Origin: CALFML01 sp044222245
Lineage (GTDB): Bacteria; Myxococcota_A; Polyangia; Palsa-1104; JAEUJZ01
Length of the DNA: 64,000 bases
Reading direction: 5' to 3'
Assembly: GCA_044222245.1 (NCBI GenBank)
Contig: JBGANQ010000023.1
Location: forward strand, 38,671 to 102,670
Both the position numbers and the translations under genes were made by a program. Numbering within the stretch: position 1 is the first letter of the stretch; every line of letters starts with the position of its first letter. Below, one piece after another: positions 52,687 through 61,718 of the stretch. A model generated the notes under the pieces. It worked only from the letters and a program-made list of their open reading frames with translations. It did not search any database and was not told where the DNA came from.

Positions 52687-53742
52687 TCAGCGGCGGGGCA
52701 GAAGGCCCAGGCGCTCGCGGATCTCGGCCAGGGTGTTCTGGGCGACGGCGCGCGCCTGGGCGGCGCCGGCGTGCAGGATCTCTTCGATGCGGCCGGGGTG
52801 CTCGAGCAGCTGGCGCTTGCGCTCGCGGATCGGCGCCAGGGTGGCGTTCATGGCGTCGGCGAGGGCGCGCTTGGAGTCGACACAGCCGATGCGGGCGGTG
52901 CGGCAGCCCTCGTGCAGCTCGGCGACCTTTTCCGGCGGTGAGAAGAAGCGCTGCAGGCCGCAGACGTAGCAGCTCTCGGGGTGGCCGGGGTCCTTTTTGC
53001 GCAGGCGGGTCTCGTCGGTGAAGGCGTTGCCGATCTTCTTGCGCAGGATCTCTTCGTCGTCGCCGATGGCGACATAGTTGTTGAGCGACTTGGACATCTT
53101 CTGCTTGCCGTCCAGGCCCAGGATGCGCAGCGACTCGCGGTGCAGGGGCAGCGGCTCCTTGAAGAACTCACCCCAGCGGTTGTTGAAGCGGCGGACGATC
53201 TCGCGCGTCAGCTCCAGGTGCTGGATCTGGTCTTCACCGACGGGCACGCGGGTGGCGCGGTAGAGCAGGATGTCGGCCGCCATGAGCACCGGGTAGGTGA
53301 AAAGGCCGGTGTTGACGTACTCGGCGCGGTCGCCCTTTTCCTTGAACTGGGTCATGCGCGACAGCTCGCCGTAGGGGGCGACGCAGCTTAAGATCCACGC
53401 TAGCTCCGAGTGCTCGGCGACTTCGGACTGGACAAACAGGGTGGCGCGGTTTGGATCGATGCCGCAGGCCAGAAGCTCGACCGCCATGTCGAGCACCCGC
53501 GCCTTCATGCCGGCAGGCTCGTAGGGCTGGGTGAGGGCGTGCAGATCGACCACGCAGTAGAAGCAGCGGTGGCGGTCCTGCAGGGTCACCCAGTCGCGCA
53601 CCGCGCCCAGGTAGTTGCCGATGTGGAAGCCGCCCGAGGGCTGCATGCCGGAGAACACCACCTCCTGGGCGGCGGGGGCGGTGGTGCTGGCAGCCGGGGT
53701 GGACGCGGGGCTCGTCGTGGGGGTGGTCATGGGCACAGTCAT
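52687..53742 (-). CDS. trpS: Tryptophanyl-tRNA synthetase
   Basis: This 351-residue class I synthetase charges tRNA-Trp. HIGN replaces HIGH (GFHIGNYLGAVRDW), and KMSKS is present (from residue 215), with the family segments FYCVVDLHALT, GEDQIQHLELTREI and DETRLRKKDPGHPESC. An N-terminal tail of about 25 residues rich in Thr, Ser, Ala and Pro precedes the fold. ATG codons at 53742 and 53730 are both possible starts and neither has a strong ribosome-binding site. It is a single-copy housekeeping gene in most bacteria. Confidence 0.95.
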   Translation of the reverse strand: MTVPMTTPTTSPASTPAASTTAPAAQEVVFSGMQPSGGFHIGNYLGAVRDWVTLQDRHRCFYCVVDLHALTQPYEPAGMKARVLDMAVELLACGIDPNRATLFVQSEVAEHSELAWILSCVAPYGELSRMTQFKEKGDRAEYVNTGLFTYPVLMAADILLYRATRVPVGEDQIQHLELTREIVRRFNNRWGEFFKEPLPLHRESLRILGLDGKQKMSKSLNNYVAIGDDEEILRKKIGNAFTDETRLRKKDPGHPESCYVCGLQRFFSPPEKVAELHEGCRTARIGCVDSKRALADAMNATLAPIRERKRQLLEHPGRIEEILHAGAAQARAVAQNTLAEIRERLGLLPRR

Positions 53743-53812
53743 GGTAAGCGAAGTGCATACCCTCGCGGTGAAGGTAGTGTCAAAAAAACAGTGGGCGGCA
53801 GGCCGCGGCGCC

Positions 53813-53828
53813 AGGCACTGGCCTTGCT
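53813..53828 (+). promoter_or_regulatory. Sigma-54 (-24/-12) promoter of the repeat lipoprotein gene
   Basis: AGGCAC-TGGCC-TTGCT matches the RpoN consensus apart from the first base. GG (53814-53815) and GC (53826-53827) are 10 bp apart. The start would lie near 53839, giving a leader of about 117 nt. Confidence 0.5.
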
Positions 53829-53955
53829 ACAAAGACCTGGTACAGATTGTAAGTAGAAGCCCCGAGGCAAGGTCCAAAGGGGACGCGGCGCTCAACAAAG
53901 CCAAGCTGTCTACCGTCGGATCGGGTAAATTTTAGAGATAGTCAGGAGACCAATT

Positions 53956-54654
53956 ATGAAGCGAATCCTTGCAGCTGTGGCCGCCCTGTTCGGAATCAGC
54001 GGTTGCTATGGCACTACCTACGTCGAGCCGAGCGCTTCCTATCAGACCACGACCGAGTACGCCCCCTACGATGATCCGGGCCCGGTGACGGTGACCGTGG
54101 CCCCGCCGCCGCCGCGCTATGAGGTGGTGGGCGCTTGCGGGTATAACTCGGTCTGGTTCCCGGGTCGCTGGGAGTACCGCGGCAGCTGGTACTGGGCGCG
54201 CGGCTACTGCTCGGAGACCCGGCCGGGCTATGTCTATGTAGCCCCGCGTTACGTAAACGGTGTGTACTACCGTGCACACTGGGGGCGGCCGGGCGGCTAC
54301 GGGGGAACCTATGTGGCGCCCGGGCCGGTGGTGCGGCCGGCCCCGGTCTACGGCGGCGGGACGTACGTAGCGCCCGGGCCGGTGGTGCGGCCGGCCCCGG
54401 TCTATGGCGGCGGGACGTACGTAGCGCCCGGGCCGGTGGTGCGGCCGGCCCCGGCCTATGGTGGCGGGACGTATGTGACGCCGGCTCCGGTAAGGCCGGG
54501 CCCGGTCTACACGCCCGGGCCGGTGGTGCGGCCGGCCCCGGTAGCGCCCGGGCCGGTGGTGCGGCCGACGCCCGGCTACGGTGGTGGCTATGTCCGTCCG
54601 GCGCCGGTGGTCCGTCCGGCCCCGGGCAGCGTGTATGTGCCGCCGCCGCGCTAG
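53956..54654 (+). CDS. Lipoprotein with Val-Ala-Pro-Gly-Pro repeats
   Basis: The 232-residue protein has a lipobox (FGISGC, Cys17) and TCAGGAG before the ATG. The N-terminal half contains CGYNSVWFPGRWEYRGSWYWARGYC, an aromatic/Gly motif with two Cys. The C-terminal half is built from 18-residue repeats of TYVAPGPVVRPAPVYGGG, three nearly identical and then degenerate. Such Pro-rich rods often span the cell wall or bind surface partners. A strong terminator follows. Function is unknown. Confidence 0.8.
   Translation: MKRILAAVAALFGISGCYGTTYVEPSASYQTTTEYAPYDDPGPVTVTVAPPPPRYEVVGACGYNSVWFPGRWEYRGSWYWARGYCSETRPGYVYVAPRYVNGVYYRAHWGRPGGYGGTYVAPGPVVRPAPVYGGGTYVAPGPVVRPAPVYGGGTYVAPGPVVRPAPAYGGGTYVTPAPVRPGPVYTPGPVVRPAPVAPGPVVRPTPGYGGGYVRPAPVVRPAPGSVYVPPPR
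54301..54640. repeat. 54-bp tandem repeat within the lipoprotein gene
   Basis: Units containing GCGCCCGGGCCGGTGGTGCG recur at 54316, 54370 and 54424 with an exact 54-bp period. Shorter degenerate units follow to about 54640. The frame is kept (18 codons), so copy number can vary without breaking the protein. Confidence 0.92.
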
Positions 54655-54675
54655 ACCGCCGCAAGGACTTATATA

Positions 54676-54711
54676 AAAACGCCCTGCCGGCTCGCGCCCG
54701 CAGGGCGTTTT
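54676..54711 (+). terminator. Rho-independent terminator
   Basis: AAAACGCCCTGC (54676-54687) pairs perfectly over 12 bp with GCAGGGCGTTTT (54700-54711), loop 12 nt. TCATTTTT follows. This is the clearest intrinsic terminator in the window, 22 bp after the lipoprotein stop. Confidence 0.88.
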
Positions 54712-54762
54712 CATTTTTCGCTTTTTGCCGCATACCTCAGGCCGGACGGCGCGGCCCGCGCG

Positions 54763-54792
54763 TTGACAGCAGGGCCGATCCTTTCGCCTAAT
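54763..54792 (+). promoter_or_regulatory. Sigma-70-like promoter of the DUF4139 gene pair
   Basis: TTGACA (54763-54768, perfect) and CCTAAT (54787-54792, 4/6) are separated by 18 bp. Transcription would start near 54799, leaving a leader of about 65 nt to the ATG at 54864. It lies just after the intrinsic terminator, as expected for a new unit. Confidence 0.5.
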
Positions 54793-54863
54793 GGGCGCGG
54801 CTCCAGCCAGTGCGCTCGGCCTGGGCCGCTCCTTCCCGTCAACGCACACCCAAGGGATTTCCG

Positions 54864-57032
54864 ATGAGGATGCACCCATCAGGTCGCCGCGCCACCTTAC
54901 TACGTCATGCCGCCGGGCTCGCCGCTGGACTGGGCGGGCTCCTCGGCGGCCCGCCGGCCCACGCGGCCAGGGCCGGCGGTGAGGCCCCGCTGGCGGTGGA
55001 GGCGCCGATCACCAGCGTCGTGGTCTACAGCGACCGGGCGCGGGTGACGCGCAGCGCCCGCCTCAAGCTCGCCGGCACCCAGCAGGTGGCGCTGCCGCTT
55101 TTGCAAGGCAGCGTCGAGCCGAGCAGCGTGCGCCTGGAGTCGCAAGGCGCCGACGTGCTGCGCATCGAGACCACCTACGTCGATGCCAGCGAGCTGCCAG
55201 AGGACGAGGCGCAGCGGCTGCTCAAGAGCCTGGAGAAGGTCGACGACGACCTGAGCCGCCTGGAGGGGGAGCAGGAGGTGTACCGGGCGCAGCTCGGCCT
55301 GCTGCAGCGGGTGCTGCCGGCAGTGCCGCCAGTGCCCCAGGGGGCCGAGGCGCAGCGCGCGCCGTCGCGGCTCAACCCAAGCGGCTGGCCGGCGGTGCTT
55401 TTGTTTCTGCGCACCGCCCAGGAGAAGCTTTACAGCAAGGTCGCCGAGGGCGAGGAGCGGCAGCGCACGCTGCGGCGGCAGCGCCAGGAGCTGGTCGAGA
55501 AGGCGCGGCTGCTCGGCGGCATCGCCCACCGGGCCGGCTATCGGGTGGTGGCGACGCTGGCGGGCCAGGGGGCGGCGCAGGTCGCGCTGACCTATATGAC
55601 CGCGGGGGCGCGCTGGCAGCCGAGCTACGACATCCAGCTGCTGCCGGCGCAGAACCGCGTCGAGCTGGCGCTGGCGGGGCTGGTCAGCCAGGAGACCGGC
55701 GAGGACTGGACCGACGTCGCCCTGACCCTGAGCACGGCGATCCCGGCGACGGCGACCCAGCTGCCCAAGCTTCTGACCTGGAAGATCGGCCAGCGCGAGC
55801 GCTTCGTGCCGACCCCGCAGCCGCTGCTCGAGGTCACGCCGCCGCCGCCGCCGCTGCCCGAGGTGCGGCTCGCCCCGAGCGCGGCGGCGGAGCTGCGCCT
55901 GCAGCTCCTGCAGCGCACCGGCCTGGCCGACGAGCGGAGTCGCCGCACCCGGCTGCCCGGCGAGCAGCTGAACCTGCTCCCGCAGCAGAGCTTCGAGTTC
56001 CGCCCGGACGCTGACAAGAATGGCCTCCTGCAGGATGGCGAGCTGGAGGAAAAGCCGAGCGCCGGTCTGCCCCAGCGAGAGCTGTTCAAGAAAAAAGAGG
56101 GTCGCAAGGGCGAGGCCACCGTGAGCGCGCCGGCCGCGCCGGTCACAACCGCCGCGCCACCGCCGCCGCCGCCGGAGTACGGGCGGGACGGCAAGCAGAG
56201 CAAGGGCGACAGCGCAGAGGTGGATCGGGACCGCGATGGCATACCCGACGCGGTCGACCTCGCCGACGAGCAGCAGGCGACGGTGACGGTGGAGTCGGCC
56301 CGCACCTTTCAGTCCGTGGCGCGCTCGGTGCCGCGCGGTCCGGTGGTCGGCATCGGCCTGGTGCCGCCGCCCGGCTATCGCGCGCCGCAGTACGCCAAGA
56401 ACCTGCCGGCGGCGCTGGCCGGCGGCTATGACCTGAGCTACCCGAGCCTCTACAAGGACACGGTGGGCAGCGGCCAGGGGAGCCGGCGGGTGGCGCTGCT
56501 CTCGCGCAGCTTCCCGGTGGCGGTGCTGCGCAAGGCGACGCCGGCCCTGGCCCCCGAGGCGTTCCTGGTCGCCGAGATCAAAAACCCTGCCGCCGAGCCG
56601 CTGCCCGGCGGTCAGGCCAACCTGTTTGTCGGCGCCGATCCGGCGGGCGTGGCGACCCTGCAGCTGGTCGCCGGCGGCGAGACCTTCACCCTGCCGCTCG
56701 GCCTGGATCGGGCGGTCAAGCCGATCCGCAACGTCCGCCAGACCACCCAAGAGAAGGGGGTGTTCAGCAAGGACGAGGTGACCGAGTACACGATCACCAC
56801 GGAGCTCGGGAACCCGTATCGGGTGCCGATCGAGGTCAAGCTGCTCGATCAGGTGCCGCTGGCCGGCGACAAGAACGTCGAGATCAAGCTCGTGCGCAGC
56901 CAGCCGCCGGCCAGCTTCGAGCCGGTCAAGGGAGCCCTGGAGTGGCGGCTGCCGCTGCCGCCGGGCGGCAAGGTAGTCACCCAGTTCGTCTACACGCTGC
57001 GGCGGCCCAAGGGCTACCGCCTGAGCCAGTAG
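54864..57032 (+). CDS. Secreted DUF4139 (MuiA-like) protein with inserted EF-hand-type loops
   Basis: The 722-residue protein has a signal peptide. An N-terminal DUF4140-like strand (ITSVVVYSDRARVTRSARL) is followed by a coiled region. The DUF4139 body then has MTAGARWQPSYDIQL and SQETGEDWTDVALTLSTAIP. These define the mucoidy-inhibitor MuiA-like family, whose biochemical role is unclear. Between the two halves of DUF4139 is a ~180-residue insert with a canonical EF-hand loop (D382-E393, DADKNGLLQDGE) and a thrombospondin-type DRDRDGIPD (from residue 454). This suggests calcium binding. AGGGA lies before the ATG. A paralogue starts 8 bp downstream. Confidence 0.85.
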   Translation: MRMHPSGRRATLLRHAAGLAAGLGGLLGGPPAHAARAGGEAPLAVEAPITSVVVYSDRARVTRSARLKLAGTQQVALPLLQGSVEPSSVRLESQGADVLRIETTYVDASELPEDEAQRLLKSLEKVDDDLSRLEGEQEVYRAQLGLLQRVLPAVPPVPQGAEAQRAPSRLNPSGWPAVLLFLRTAQEKLYSKVAEGEERQRTLRRQRQELVEKARLLGGIAHRAGYRVVATLAGQGAAQVALTYMTAGARWQPSYDIQLLPAQNRVELALAGLVSQETGEDWTDVALTLSTAIPATATQLPKLLTWKIGQRERFVPTPQPLLEVTPPPPPLPEVRLAPSAAAELRLQLLQRTGLADERSRRTRLPGEQLNLLPQQSFEFRPDADKNGLLQDGELEEKPSAGLPQRELFKKKEGRKGEATVSAPAAPVTTAAPPPPPPEYGRDGKQSKGDSAEVDRDRDGIPDAVDLADEQQATVTVESARTFQSVARSVPRGPVVGIGLVPPPGYRAPQYAKNLPAALAGGYDLSYPSLYKDTVGSGQGSRRVALLSRSFPVAVLRKATPALAPEAFLVAEIKNPAAEPLPGGQANLFVGADPAGVATLQLVAGGETFTLPLGLDRAVKPIRNVRQTTQEKGVFSKDEVTEYTITTELGNPYRVPIEVKLLDQVPLAGDKNVEIKLVRSQPPASFEPVKGALEWRLPLPPGGKVVTQFVYTLRRPKGYRLSQ

Positions 57033-57040
57033 GAGCGATC

Positions 57041-58681
57041 ATGCACACTGCCCCATGCAATCTGAGGCCCCTGCGCCTCGCCTTCTGGGTCGCGGCGGCG
57101 CTGCTCGCCCCGGGCCAGGCTCTGGCGGGTCCCGAGTCTGCGGCCCGCGTAAGCCGCGTAGTTCTCTACCCCGACCGCGCCCAGGTCACCCGGGCGGCGG
57201 CGATCACCTGCGGCGAGCGGGTGCTGGTCCCCTTTGGCGGCCTGCCGCCGGCGGCCGACGCGGCGTCGCTGCGCGCCCAGAGCAGCAGCGGTCATATAGA
57301 CGGCCTGCGCAGCGAGGTGCGGGTGCGCAGCGAGGCGTATAACCAGAAGGTCGAAGAGCTGGACGACAAGATCCACCAGCTCGAGCGCCAGCTCGGCGCG
57401 GTGCGCGATCAGCGGGCGCGGCAGGAGTCGACCAGCCGCGTCGCGACGCAGCTTGATGAGGTGACCGCGACCCTGGTCGGGCGCGAGCTGCTTGAGGCCC
57501 AGAGCACCAAGAGCTGGGCGACGGCGCTCGACTCCATGCAGCAGGCCCGGCTGCAGGGGGTCGGCGAGCGGGTCGAGCTCGCCGCCCGCCAGCGTGAGCT
57601 CGGCCAGAAGCTCGGCGAGCTGCGCCGCCAGCGCCAGCAGACCCAGGAGGCGGCGGCGCGCCGCGAGCTGCAGGCCGAGGTCCTGGTCTCGTGCCCGCCC
57701 GGCACCCCGGCGACCGTCGAGCTGTCGTACATGGTCGGCGGCGCCCAGTGGAAGCCGGCCTACGAGGCGCGGCTCGCCGAGTCCGACACCGAGGTGCTGC
57801 TCGGCAGCTACGCCACGGTGACCCAGGCCACCGGCGAGGACTGGCGCGCCGCCCAGATCACCCTGTCCACCGCCATCCCGCGGCAGAACGCGACCCCGCC
57901 CGAGCTGTCGCCGCTGCGCGTCTATGCCGAGGCGCGCGAGCCGCCGCGCAAGGTGCTGGTCAGCCGGCAGGAGCTGCAGGAGCACGCCACCACCCCGGGC
58001 AGCGGCGGCATCGCCGGGGAGCTCGGCGGCAGCAAGTCGGGCGGCCGGCCGCAGGTGGTCGGCCAGGGCCTGTCGGCGCAGTTCGTGCTGCCGACGCCTG
58101 CCGATGTGCCCGGCGATGGGACGCCGGCCCGGCTGCTGGTCGCCGAGAGCCGCCTGCGGGCGCAGCTCAAGTACCGCGCTGTGCCAAAGCTCCTGCCTTA
58201 TGTCTTCCGCGTCGCCGACCTGACCAACACCGCCGGCTTCCCGCTGCTCGCCGGGCCGGTCGACACCTTCCGCAAGGGCCAGTTCTTTGCCCGCTACGAG
58301 CTTGGGCGCGTCGCCGCCGGCGAGCGGTTCCTGCTGAGCTTCGGGATCTCCGACGGTCTCAAGGTCAAGCGCCTGGTCGTCGAGGAGATCGCCCGCGACC
58401 GCGGGCTCCTCGGGTCCACCCGCCGCCACCGCTACAGCTACCGCTTCGAGGTGCAGAACTTCCTCGGCCGCCCCGAAGAGCTGGAGCTGGCCGAGCACAT
58501 CCCGGTCTCCGAGCTCGACGAGGTCAAGGTGGCCCTTGATCCCAAGACCACGGCCGGTTATGACCTGGCCGCCGCCGATGGCATCGTGACCTGGAAGGTC
58601 CCGCTGCGGGTCGGCGAAAAGAAGATCCTCGACCTTGCCTACTACATCGACGTCCCAGCAAGCTACGAGACCGGCGGCTAG
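57041..58681 (+). CDS. Secreted DUF4139 (MuiA-like) protein, second paralogue
   Basis: The 546-residue protein starts with a signal peptide (ending GQALAG), then VSRVVLYPDRAQVTRAAAI, the same opening as the upstream gene. A long coiled-coil (residues ~90-200) and the DUF4139 body (MVGGAQWKPAYEARL, TQATGEDWRAAQITLSTAIP) follow. It ends with a beta-rich domain (IPVSELDEVKVALDPKT). The calcium-type insert of its neighbour is absent. GGAG overlaps the stop of the upstream gene, so the two are co-translated. They may form a hetero-oligomer at the envelope. Confidence 0.85.
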   Translation: MHTAPCNLRPLRLAFWVAAALLAPGQALAGPESAARVSRVVLYPDRAQVTRAAAITCGERVLVPFGGLPPAADAASLRAQSSSGHIDGLRSEVRVRSEAYNQKVEELDDKIHQLERQLGAVRDQRARQESTSRVATQLDEVTATLVGRELLEAQSTKSWATALDSMQQARLQGVGERVELAARQRELGQKLGELRRQRQQTQEAAARRELQAEVLVSCPPGTPATVELSYMVGGAQWKPAYEARLAESDTEVLLGSYATVTQATGEDWRAAQITLSTAIPRQNATPPELSPLRVYAEAREPPRKVLVSRQELQEHATTPGSGGIAGELGGSKSGGRPQVVGQGLSAQFVLPTPADVPGDGTPARLLVAESRLRAQLKYRAVPKLLPYVFRVADLTNTAGFPLLAGPVDTFRKGQFFARYELGRVAAGERFLLSFGISDGLKVKRLVVEEIARDRGLLGSTRRHRYSYRFEVQNFLGRPEELELAEHIPVSELDEVKVALDPKTTAGYDLAAADGIVTWKVPLRVGEKKILDLAYYIDVPASYETGG

Positions 58682-58728
58682 CGCCTGACAGGTGACAGCC
58701 GCGCGCAAACTACGTTAGCCTACGGAGC

Positions 58729-59361
58729 ATGAAAGTGATTACCCTGGACGACCTGCAGCGCGGCTTCTCTTATCTGGCTTCCAATCCGACGTACCTTTTG
58801 CGCAGCGCGGTGAACGCCGCGCGCATGCGCCTTGGCATCCCGCTCGACGGGGTAAAGTGGCTCCTTGGCAAGGCGGCGCGCGGCAAGCTGCCGCCCGACC
58901 TGCAGCTAGAGGCGGTGCCGCCCGGGCTGCGCATCTCGGCGACCGCCAACGTGATGGGCGCGGCGATGTTCGTCTCGGGCCTGCTCACGGTCGAGCAGGT
59001 GGTGCTGGGGGTGGACAGCCTGCGCGTCTCGCTGCGGGTGCGCGAGCTGGCCATAAAGCCGCCGCCGGAGAGCCCGATCGCCTCGATGCTGGGGATGATG
59101 GATCTGACCAAGCCCGGCGACCTTTTGGGCTTTATGCCGATGAAGCCGGCGATGATCGTCTCGGCGCACGGCGATCTGTTCGTCCTTGACCTGCTCAAGC
59201 TGCCCAAGCTGGCCAAGAACCCGCTGGCGCGGCGCATCGTCGCCGCGATGTCCGAGGTGCTCTCGGTCAAGGAGCTCGGCACCGAGGGCGACCTCCTGGT
59301 CCTCGGGCTGGGCGCCAGTCCCCTGGGCTTTATGGCCGCCATCGGCCACCTGCGCGAGTAA
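58729..59361 (+). CDS. Conserved-looking hypothetical protein
   Basis: This 210-residue protein has no signal peptide. The sequence mixes basic helices at the start (SYLASNPTYLLRSAVNAARM) with an alternating beta-like region (VEQVVLGVDSLRVSLRVREL) and Leu/Lys-rich helices. This could fit a lipid- or membrane-surface-binding fold. No known family is recognised. It starts 47 bp after the DUF4139 pair and may be co-transcribed with it. Confidence 0.65.
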   Translation: MKVITLDDLQRGFSYLASNPTYLLRSAVNAARMRLGIPLDGVKWLLGKAARGKLPPDLQLEAVPPGLRISATANVMGAAMFVSGLLTVEQVVLGVDSLRVSLRVRELAIKPPPESPIASMLGMMDLTKPGDLLGFMPMKPAMIVSAHGDLFVLDLLKLPKLAKNPLARRIVAAMSEVLSVKELGTEGDLLVLGLGASPLGFMAAIGHLRE

Positions 59362-59423
59362 GCCTGTCGCCCGGCGCCGGTCGGCGCGACGCAATCCCCC
59401 AACGAAAGCACTGCAGCAGCGGC

Positions 59424-59723
59424 TCAGGGTCGGGCCAGGGCCTGGCGCCGCTCGTGGGCCTGGCGTGACAGGTCCAGGGCGCGGCGGTAGTGCTCGCCGG
59501 CCTCTTCGCTGTCGCCGCGGGCGAGCAGCAGATCGCCCAGGTGAATGTAGGCGGCGGCCATGCCGGCCAGGTCGCCCTGCTGCTGCTTGCGCAGCAGGAT
59601 GCGGCGGAACCGCCGCTCCTGCTGGGCGCTCTTTTCTGCCTCGGTGGGCAGGTGAGACTCGGGGGAGGAGGGCACCGCCAGCGCCAGCTGGGGCTCGACT
59701 ACGAAAGAGAGACCAGAGGACAT
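59424..59723 (-). CDS. Small TPR protein
   Basis: This 99-residue cytosolic protein contains one clear TPR-type helical pair (GMAAAYIHLGDLLLARGDSEEAGEHYRRALDLS) after a basic, Gln-rich helix. It probably mediates protein-protein contact. The ATG at 59723 has GAGG-like sequence nearby only weakly. It is convergent with the preceding gene and lies downstream of the broken peptidase gene. Confidence 0.6.
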   Translation of the reverse strand: MSSGLSFVVEPQLALAVPSSPESHLPTEAEKSAQQERRFRRILLRKQQQGDLAGMAAAYIHLGDLLLARGDSEEAGEHYRRALDLSRQAHERRQALARP

Positions 59724-59814
59724 GCGCCTTTGGGTATCACCCGCCGGCGCACATCTCAAATTTTTGCCCCGCGCCGGGCGGCTGGGCGCCGGACGGGGCG
59801 GTCGCGGCGAGCGG

Positions 59815-61574
59815 CTACCAGCCGCACTTCTGCCCTTTGGTCTGCTCGGTCAGCCAGGTGGTGAGCGGCTGGTAGTACTCCAGCAGCGCCGCGCCATCCA
59901 TCTGCTTGGTGCCGGCGATCGCCTCCAGCGCCTCCTGCCAGGGCTTGCTCGCGCCCAGCGCTAGGAGCGCCTTCAGCTTGTCGCCGGCCGCCTTGTTGCC
60001 GTAGATCGAACACTTGTGCAGCGGCCCGGTGTGCCCGGCGGCCTGGTCTGCCGCAGCTCCCACCACGACTTGTTGTACTCGCTCGGCTTGACCTTGCCCG
60101 AGAACACATCCCACCGCCACTGGTCGATGACCTTGCCAAACGGCAGGAACGCCACCCGGTCGAGCGCGTCGTGCAGCAGGAACACCACATCGTCGAGCGG
60201 CGAGTCGACCACGGTGTCGATGAGCCCGATCTTCTTGAGGTAGGTGGGGGTGATCGACAGGGCGATGGTGTCGCCGATGCCCTCGTGGAAGCCGTCGTTG
60301 GCCCCCTGCTGGAACAGCGTCGGCAGGTCGCGGTAGTACCAGTAGTAGTAGTCGTGCCCGAGCTCGTGGTGGACGGTCTGGAAGTTCTCCTGGTCGATGT
60401 CGATGCACATCTTGATGCGCAGGTCGCCGCGCAGCGTCACGTCCCAGGCGCTGGCGTGGCAGACCACCTCGCGGTCGCGCGGCCGGGTGAACATCGACCG
60501 CTGCCAGAACGTCTCGGGCAGCGGATCGAGGCCGAGCGAGGTGAAGAACCGCTCGCCGTAGCGCACGAGCTCGGTGGGCGTGGTCTTCTTGGCGACCAGC
60601 CGCGCCTTGACGTCCAGGCCCTTGCCCTTGCCGGCGGGGGCGACCAGGTCAAAGACGTTGCCCCAGTCCTGCGACCACACGTTGCCCAGCAGGTGCGCCG
60701 GGATCGGCCCGGTCTCGGGCACCTTGGCCCCGTACTTGGCGTGCAGCTTCATCCGGGTGTAGCAGTGCAGCGCCTCGTACAGCGGCGAGACCTGCTTCCA
60801 CAGCCGCTCGACCTCCTCGGAGAACGCCTCGGCCGGCATGTCGTACTTGGCGCGCCACAGCACCCCGACGTCGGCAAAGCCCGCCTCCTTGGCGCCCTTG
60901 TTGGCCAGGGTGACGTAGCGCGCGTAGGGGCCGCGCAGGCCCTTTGCCTGATCGTGCCAGCCCTGCCAGGTGTCTAAAAGCTCGTCGTAGCTGCGGCTGG
61001 TGGCGAAGATCTTGGTCACGTCGTCGATGGTCAGGCACTTGCCGGCGAGCTTGGGCGGGCAGTACTTGGCCTTGCCGAAGGCGGTCTCCATGGTCGCCGC
61101 CAGCGTCGCCAGCTCGGTGCGCTCGGCGGCGGTCGGCGGCGCCGGCAGGTCGGCGGCGAGGCGCAGCAGGTCAAACTTGCGGCGCAGCTCGGCCGGCAGC
61201 TGGACGGCGTCAAAGCGCGCCGCCTCTTTGGTCCGCTTGGCCAGGTACTCCATCACCTGCTCTTGCGCCTGGGCGTTGAGCGACTCGGTGTCGTGGGTGA
61301 TGTCGGTGTTCTGGGTGAACTGCACCCGCTGCCCGTAGCTCCACAGGGCGCGCAGCTGGGTCTCGGTCTCGGCCATGAACGCCTGGGCGTCCTTGTCGCT
61401 CGGCCCGCTCGGCGGCGGCGGCTCCTTGGGCACCGTGACTAGCGGCTTGTCCTCGCGCAGCGGGGCAATCGGCTCGCACGGGGTGCAGCTGTGGCAGAGC
61501 AGGGCGCCGGCAGTCAGGGCGGCGGCGAAAACAGTCCAAGTGGCAGGGGAACTCGGCGAACTTCTTGGGAACAT
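59815..61574 (-). pseudogene. Peptidase family M2 (ACE-like) gene, broken by deletion and frameshift
   Basis: The start at 61574 has GGAGG four bases upstream. The N-terminal frame encodes an M2 metallopeptidase with a signal peptide and the zinc site HHELGHDYYYW plus the third ligand in NDGFHEGIGD. It runs on to SEYNKSWWELRQT, then continues in a wrong frame to a stop near 59973. The true C-terminus (AAGHTGPLHKCSIYGNK to GQKCGW) is in another frame, ending at 59815. Against ACE-type enzymes, about 48 residues between WWELR and AAGHTGPLHKC are missing. That block normally carries the second catalytic His and substrate Tyr residues. The product is probably inactive, unless the lesion is an assembly error. 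The junction is near 60044-60047. Confidence 0.85.
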
Positions 61575-61718
61575 CACTCCTCCAAAGAGGCCCGCGCTAT
61601 AGCACAATCAATTCCGCGCAGCCAAGCGCCCCCGGCCCGCCGCCCCTGGTCGGCGGCCCCCCTCCAGAGATCAGACGATCAGACGCCTGGCCCGCCGCAA
61701 CCCGATAGGAGGACCTTC

